A stretch of DNA of 10,050 nt. Origin: Pseudomonadota bacterium (GTDB lineage Bacteria; Pseudomonadota; Alphaproteobacteria; Caulobacterales; Caulobacteraceae). Positions 5,946 through 10,050 of the stretch are shown here, one piece after another; within the stretch, counting starts at the first letter, position 1; the number at the start of each line of letters is the position of its first letter. The DNA lies in contig JAEXJH010000498.1 of assembly GCA_023445955.1 (NCBI GenBank), positions 1 through 10,050 of the forward strand, written 5' to 3'. A program made the position numbers and the translations under genes. The notes beneath the pieces were generated by a model. The model did no database searches, was not told where the DNA came from, and was given only the letters and a program-made list of their open reading frames with translations.

Positions 5946-6982
5946 GTCGGCGACCTCAGCACGGCCATCTTCAGCTGCTGCTTCAGGGCGTTGCGCTGCG
6001 TGGGACTGAGTATCCCGAGCGCCCCGCGCAATGCCTCGGGGATGTGCGCCGTCGCCTCGCCGCGATCGCCGAAGACGTACGTCGCGAACATCTCGCGCCA
6101 GTAGGCCTTCTCGCCCTCGGGCAGGTCCTTCAGCGCCAGCAGGGCGATCTGGAAGACGTCGACGGGCCGCTCCAAGCCCACCGCCGTGTCGCCCCACCAG
6201 TAGTTGACCATGGCGTTGTAGGGCTCGAGCGAAGTGACGTGGTGCCACCAGTGCTTGGGCATGAACAGTGCGTCGCCCGGCTCCAGCCACGCCACCCTCG
6301 CGGCGGCGTAGGCGTCGCGGTAGCGGGGGAAGCGGGCCAGGTCCGGGGCTTCCGGATCGACCAGCGACAGCGGCGGCGGGTTCTCCAGCGGGCCGACATA
6401 GAGGTTGCTCACCTGCTCGGGCGGATAGAGCACGAAGCGGCGGCGGCCAGCGAGCACGCAGGCCAGGTTGTGGTCGCGGTCGTTGTGGGTCTGGGTGCGC
6501 AGCGGCCCGCCCACCCAAAGGCGGGGCATGACCTTGGGCGACACCAGCGGCATCGGGTTCTGACGCACGAACTCGGGCATGTGCGTGGCCAGAGGCAGCA
6601 TCTGGATGGCGACGAACGGCGCGTCCTTCTGGCCCAGCAGCGCCTCGATGCGGTCAAGCGTCTGGCTGATGCCGGCGTTGCGCTTGGAGAAGCTGAACTC
6701 GCGCAGGTCCGGGCCGTAGGCGTACCAGCCATGCGTGCTGGCCGGCGCCTCCATGACAGGACCCGGCAGGCCGCTGTCCATCGCCTTGAGGTAGGCGTTC
6801 ATCGTTCCCGGCGAGCGGCCGGCGGCCAGGGCCGGCCAGGCGTCGACCAGGCCCTTGATCACCACCGGCGCCTCGGCCGCAATGATGCGCTCGAAGGCTT
6901 CCAGCGACGGCGCGGCGACGGCGGCCACCCGCGGGAGGGCTTCCAGGCTCAGGGTCGGGTCAAGGGCGAGGCCGCTATCCAT
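5942..6982 (-). CDS. Cupin-like (JmjC/FIH-type, Cupin_8) putative hydroxylase
   Basis: This 346-residue cytoplasmic protein resembles the cupin_8/JmjC hydroxylases, which use Fe(II), O2 and 2-oxoglutarate. The metal triad is visible: His166-x-Asp168 in THNDRDHN, and the distal His247 (or 248) in MPKHWWHHV, the same WWHHV/I context as in factor-inhibiting HIF. Between them, 'LAGRRRFVLYPPEQ' (about 177-190) matches the family strand that leads to the co-substrate site, and 'WLEPGDALFMPKHWWHH' is the typical return strand. The N-terminal AAEAPVVIKGLVDAWPA (about 35-51) is the usual entry motif of this family. The gene starts inside the end of the halogenase-like gene (8-bp overlap) with GGGAG 7 bases before the ATG. 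Known relatives hydroxylate amino-acid side chains in proteins or peptides, or tRNA. In halogenase neighbourhoods the substrate is unknown. Confidence 0.87.
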   Translation of the reverse strand: MDSGLALDPTLSLEALPRVAAVAAPSLEAFERIIAAEAPVVIKGLVDAWPALAAGRSPGTMNAYLKAMDSGLPGPVMEAPASTHGWYAYGPDLREFSFSKRNAGISQTLDRIEALLGQKDAPFVAIQMLPLATHMPEFVRQNPMPLVSPKVMPRLWVGGPLRTQTHNDRDHNLACVLAGRRRFVLYPPEQVSNLYVGPLENPPPLSLVDPEAPDLARFPRYRDAYAAARVAWLEPGDALFMPKHWWHHVTSLEPYNAMVNYWWGDTAVGLERPVDVFQIALLALKDLPEGEKAYWREMFATYVFGDRGEATAHIPEALRGALGILSPTQRNALKQQLKMAVLRSPT

Positions 6983-8450
6983 GGACGCGCTCCCGGCCGC
7001 AGAAGCTCTCCAGATAGAGGTCGTGGGTCGGCTGGCGTTCGACCTGGTCCTTGATGAAGCCGAGGATGCGGCGGAACTCGTGCTTCATCAGCTCGGGCGA
7101 GGTGGCGTCGATCATCGGGGCGTGGCTGTCGGGCGTGACGCCATGGCCGACGAAGACGGCGCGCCAGCTGTCGTCGGAGAAGCTGTCGTGCTCGAACGGC
7201 GCGATCTCGCCGCGGGCGTGGAAGAGCGCGATGCGCTGGGCCAGTTCCGGCGACACCGGCGCCTGGCGGGCGCGGGTCCAGAAGTCCGAGGCGCCGTAGC
7301 CGTTCACCGCGTAGTGCAGCTGCTGGAAGTCGCGCACCCGCTCGAACTGCTCGGCCATGGCGCGGTTGTAGGCGCCCTGCTCAAACCGCCAGTCGCCGGA
7401 GACTGGAAACAGGGCCAGCAATTGGACGAGACCCATCTGCACCGCGTGCAGGTCGACGCCGTGCAGCGGATCGAACACGCAGGCCGCCTCGCCGATGGCG
7501 ACGACGTTACGGTCCCAGGCCGCGAGGCGTCGACCCGGGTTGGAGACAGCCACCGAGGCGTCCTTGACCGGCAGGCTGGACGCGGCGCTAGCGGCTTGCA
7601 GAGCTTCTTCATCCGTACACAGATCGGACGCATAGGCCTGGACGATGTGGGTGGCGGTCTGGGCCGGATGCAGGGCCGTCCATCCCCGCGCCCAGGCCCG
7701 CACCTCGGCGTAGGCCGGGATCGACGGGAAGGCCGGGGCCAGGGCGGTCAGCACGCGGTCGGCCGGGAAGCTCCAGGCCTCGCGCGGGCTGTCGATCAGC
7801 CCTTCGACGTCGATGAAGAGGTCGCCCATGATGCGGCGACCTTCGCCGAGATCAAGCGCCGCGACGTCGCCGGCCTCGGTGCGCTCGAGCGTGACGTTCA
7901 GCGCCTGGTGCGCCTCGACGCCGCGACGGACGGCCAGGCTCTTCAGCGTCCCGGCATAGGCGAGAGCCGGCAGGTGATAGCCATAGTCGGCGCGGCCGAA
8001 GACCTCGGTCTCCTCGTCCGGCATCACGAACCGGCCATGCTTGGCGGCGGCGGCCATCAGGCTGAAGTCGGAGAACACGGCGTTGAGGCCCAGCCCCCGC
8101 GCCTTCAGCCAGAACGGGAAGAAGTCGCGCCCGTCGATCGGTGCGCCATGGGCGCCGTGGGCGTGGAAGAAGCTCCCCGCCTGGCCCGTCAGGTCGGCGA
8201 AGTTGGCGCCCAGCGAGAAGGTCCCCCCGACGGTCCGCATCAGCGCCGACTCGTCCAGGCCCAACAGGGTGTGCAAGGCCTCCAGCGCCGGCAGCGAAGC
8301 ATGGACGCTGGCGGGGGTCAGGCGACTGGGCAGCTCCACCGCCGTGACCGCCACGCCGGCCGGTTCCAGCGCCACGCGCAGGACGGCGGCGGACAGCCAC
8401 AGCGGGGCGTCGCGGCCTACAACGACGACGGAGTTCGGCGCGGCGCTCAT
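6975..8450 (-). CDS. Tryptophan-halogenase-fold protein with degraded active site (probable pseudoenzyme)
   Basis: This 491-residue protein matches the preceding halogenase in overall order and would be annotated as a tryptophan halogenase, but the hallmarks are changed. The FAD loop GGGTAGW has become GRDAPLW (12-18), losing the GxGxxG glycines. The catalytic lysine of GTFKLG is Ser79 in GTFSLG. The IDCSG segment is IDVEG (213-217). The WxWxIP motif is replaced by GWTALHP (256-262). The FLEPLEST loop is VFDPLHGV (325-332), with His330 where the catalytic Glu should be. The frame is fully open with normal codon use, and flanking conserved strands (WDRNVVAIGEA, FERVRDFQQLHYAV) are intact, so this looks like selected divergence, not decay. 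Its ATG overlaps the stop of the active halogenase by 4 bp. It may be a partner or regulatory subunit, or bind a different ligand. No chemistry can be predicted with confidence. Confidence 0.88.
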   Translation of the reverse strand: MSAAPNSVVVVGRDAPLWLSAAVLRVALEPAGVAVTAVELPSRLTPASVHASLPALEALHTLLGLDESALMRTVGGTFSLGANFADLTGQAGSFFHAHGAHGAPIDGRDFFPFWLKARGLGLNAVFSDFSLMAAAAKHGRFVMPDEETEVFGRADYGYHLPALAYAGTLKSLAVRRGVEAHQALNVTLERTEAGDVAALDLGEGRRIMGDLFIDVEGLIDSPREAWSFPADRVLTALAPAFPSIPAYAEVRAWARGWTALHPAQTATHIVQAYASDLCTDEEALQAASAASSLPVKDASVAVSNPGRRLAAWDRNVVAIGEAACVFDPLHGVDLHAVQMGLVQLLALFPVSGDWRFEQGAYNRAMAEQFERVRDFQQLHYAVNGYGASDFWTRARQAPVSPELAQRIALFHARGEIAPFEHDSFSDDSWRAVFVGHGVTPDSHAPMIDATSPELMKHEFRRILGFIKDQVERQPTHDLYLESFCGRERVHG

Positions 8451-10000
8451 TGGGCGACCGCCTTTCGGGGCGCTTCGACGGCGCCCGGCGCGTACCGCGC
8501 AACGAAGTCCGCATGCGAGCTCATCGCCGCCACGTTCGTGTCGATCCGGGTCTTTAGGTCCGCCAGCTTGTCCCCCAGCACATCCAGCGGCATCGTCTCG
8601 GCCAGACGGTCATAGGCGCGCGGCGTCAGCCCCTGCCCCTCCAGCACCGACAGCCAGCTGTCGCGCGAGAACAGGCCGTACTTGTAGTCCGGCAGGCCGG
8701 CGCGGCCTTCCCACAAGGCCAGCTTCTCCTCGAGGCTGGCCGGGATCTCCATGGTCCGTACGTGATCCCACAGTGGCTGGCCCACATGCTCGTTCAGGCG
8801 GTAGTGCAAGATGAGGAAGTCGCGGATCCGATCGTACTGGATCTCGAACAGGCGGTTGAACTCAGCCGACAGGCGCGGGTCCATGCCGGTTTTCTTGGTC
8901 GGCATAAGGTTGATCAAGTCGATCACCGCCGCCTGGATCAGGAAGATGCTGGTGCTCTCCAGCGGCTCCAGGAAGCCCGACGCCAGGCCCATGGCCACGA
9001 CGTTGCCGGTCCAGCCCGACTTGCGGCGGCCGGCGGCGAAGCGCAGCAGCTTCGGCTCGGCCTGGGTCGGGGCGTCCAGTTGGCCCAGCAGAGTCTCGCG
9101 GGCCTTGTCCTCATCCATGAAGGCGCTGGAGAACACATAGCCATTGCCGGTGCGGTGCTGCAGCGGGATGCGCCAGATCCAGCCGCCCTCCTGGGCCGTG
9201 GAGCGGGTGTAGGGCGTAAACTCGCCGGCGCGGCCGCACGGCACGGCCAGGGCGCGATCGCACGGCAGCCACTTGGTCCAGTCCTCCCACTCGGCGCCCA
9301 TCTTCCCGCCCAGCAGCAGCGAGCGGAAACCGGAGCAGTCGATGAACAGGTCGCCCGCGATCGTCTGGCCGGACCGCAGGGCGATGGCGGTGACGTCGCC
9401 GCGCTCGCCGTCCTGGGCGATGTCGGTCACCAGCCCCTCGACGCGGGTCACGCCCCGCGCGGTCGACCAGCGGCGCAGGTAGGCGGCGTAGAGCCCCGCG
9501 TCGAAGTGGTAAGCATAGGCATAGGTCGACCGGATCGACTTCTGGTCCTCGTTCGGGAACTCGAAGGCGTTCGCCCGACACGCGGCCACGGCGTAGGAAT
9601 AGTCCTGCAGCGGCGCTGGGTTCAGCCCCGCCAGCTGGGCGCGCGCCCAGTGATGCTGGAAGTCGCCCCCCGCCCACGGCTCGCCGAACGTGCCGAACGG
9701 GTGGACGTAGGCCGCGCCCTTGGCGCCCCAGTTGCGAAACTCGATGCCGAGCTTGAACGTGCCTTGCGTCTCACGCAGGAACTCGACCTCGTCGATCCCC
9801 AGCATGTCGTTGAAGGTCTTGATGTGCGGCAGGGTCGCTTCGCCCACGCCCACCGTCGCGATCTCGTCGGACTCGACCAGGGTGATGGCGTAGTCGCGCG
9901 GGCCCAGAAGCCGCGACATCCCCGCCGCGCACATCCAGCCGGCCGTTCCGCCGCCGACGATGACGACCTTGAAGGCCCCGCTCTTTTCATCTGTCCGCAT
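8447..10000 (-). CDS. Flavin-dependent (tryptophan-type) halogenase
   Basis: This 517-residue enzyme belongs to the FADH2-dependent halogenases, in which FADH2, O2 and halide give HOX that is passed to a catalytic lysine. All signatures are present: FAD loop GGGTAGW at 16-22, GVGEATLP at 51-58, catalytic Lys83 in GTFKLG (PrnA Lys79), IDCSG at 220-224, the WxWxIP motif as WIWRIP at 274-279, and FLEPLEST at 343-350 with Glu348 equivalent to PrnA Glu346. GAGGT lies about 6 bases before the ATG at 10000, supporting the start. Length is in the usual 500-540 range. No flavin reductase is encoded in the window, so FADH2 must come from elsewhere. It is the first gene visible in a four-gene overlapping cassette. 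The substrate is not predictable: cassette-linked relatives outside secondary-metabolite clusters often have indole-type activity in vitro but no known natural substrate. Confidence 0.95.
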   Translation of the reverse strand: MRTDEKSGAFKVVIVGGGTAGWMCAAGMSRLLGPRDYAITLVESDEIATVGVGEATLPHIKTFNDMLGIDEVEFLRETQGTFKLGIEFRNWGAKGAAYVHPFGTFGEPWAGGDFQHHWARAQLAGLNPAPLQDYSYAVAACRANAFEFPNEDQKSIRSTYAYAYHFDAGLYAAYLRRWSTARGVTRVEGLVTDIAQDGERGDVTAIALRSGQTIAGDLFIDCSGFRSLLLGGKMGAEWEDWTKWLPCDRALAVPCGRAGEFTPYTRSTAQEGGWIWRIPLQHRTGNGYVFSSAFMDEDKARETLLGQLDAPTQAEPKLLRFAAGRRKSGWTGNVVAMGLASGFLEPLESTSIFLIQAAVIDLINLMPTKKTGMDPRLSAEFNRLFEIQYDRIRDFLILHYRLNEHVGQPLWDHVRTMEIPASLEEKLALWEGRAGLPDYKYGLFSRDSWLSVLEGQGLTPRAYDRLAETMPLDVLGDKLADLKTRIDTNVAAMSSHADFVARYAPGAVEAPRKAVAQ

Positions 10001-10020
10001 GGTCGGACCTCAAGCTGGAA

Positions 10021-10048
10021 CCCGCGCCGCCGCGAAAGGCCGCGCGGG
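10021..10048 (-). repeat. GC-rich stem-loop upstream of the halogenase cassette
   Basis: CCCGCGC (10021-10027) pairs with GCGCGGG (10042-10048). Inside a C-C mismatch, GCC (10029-10031) pairs with GGC (10038-10040), giving a 10-pair stem around a 6-base loop. It lies about 20 bp upstream of the halogenase ATG. On the minus strand it is followed by TTCC, a weak tail for a terminator. It may be the terminator of the gene to the right, a leader structure, or GC-rich chance. The window ends here, so context is missing. Confidence 0.4.
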
Positions 10049-10050
10049 CC

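Noticed and set aside
5229..6518. A 429-residue version of the DUF6445-like protein with a longer N-terminus
   Set aside because: The extra 191 residues are out-of-frame cupin sequence. The start at 5945 has a GAGGT ribosome binding site and an ATGA overlap with the cupin gene.
6855..8615. Long plus-strand open frame (about 586 codons) antisense to the halogenase-like gene
   Set aside because: Same antisense register artefact as opposite GH97; it crosses gene borders and shows no family motif.
10001..10050. Tail of an upstream gene on the minus strand (an open stretch ending in TGA at 10012-10010)
   Set aside because: Only about 12 codons are visible, with no recognisable C-terminus; 50 bp cannot distinguish coding from intergenic sequence.

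Overview
The window is very GC-rich and densely coded. Every gene I can support reads on the minus strand, so the biological order runs from position 10050 down to 1. Codon use with G/C at third positions, the gene families present (GH97 glucosidase, paired flavin-dependent halogenases beside a cupin-like and a DUF6445-like protein, a Wzm/Wzt polysaccharide exporter) and the protein sequence style suggest an alphaproteobacterium of the Caulobacter type. That assignment is inference from style, not from a marker gene. No rRNA, tRNA, CRISPR array or insertion sequence was seen.

Region A (10000 down to 5229) is a four-gene cassette with overlapping stops and starts: an intact flavin-dependent 'tryptophan' halogenase, a second halogenase-fold protein that has lost the residues needed for catalysis, a cupin-like (JmjC/FIH-type) putative Fe(II)/2-oxoglutarate hydroxylase, and a DUF6445-like protein with its own H-x-D...H...R pattern. 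Such sets are commonly found next to TonB-dependent receptor genes in Caulobacterales, sphingomonads and xanthomonads. The upstream neighbour lies outside this window, so that link cannot be tested here. The cassette is the most likely place for an undescribed function: a halogenase, an apparent pseudo-halogenase and two putative non-haem iron oxygenases made together, substrate unknown.

Region B (5057 down to 3039) is a secreted or periplasmic GH97 alpha-glucosidase of the SusB type with all three catalytic glutamates in place. It is separated from the cassette by 171 bp holding a strong stem-loop followed by a short U run, a second hairpin and a direct repeat. It probably belongs functionally to oligosaccharide use.

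Region C (2927 down to the left edge) is a surface-polysaccharide operon: ABC-transporter permease (Wzm type), ATPase (Wzt type, without the C-terminal carbohydrate-binding domain), a SAM-dependent methyltransferase, and the first 155 codons of a protein resembling the N-terminal domain of large O-antigen glycosyltransferases. The genes are 9 bp apart or overlap by 4 bp. In front of the permease gene, a perfect 13-bp inverted repeat has one arm covering the permease ribosome binding site.
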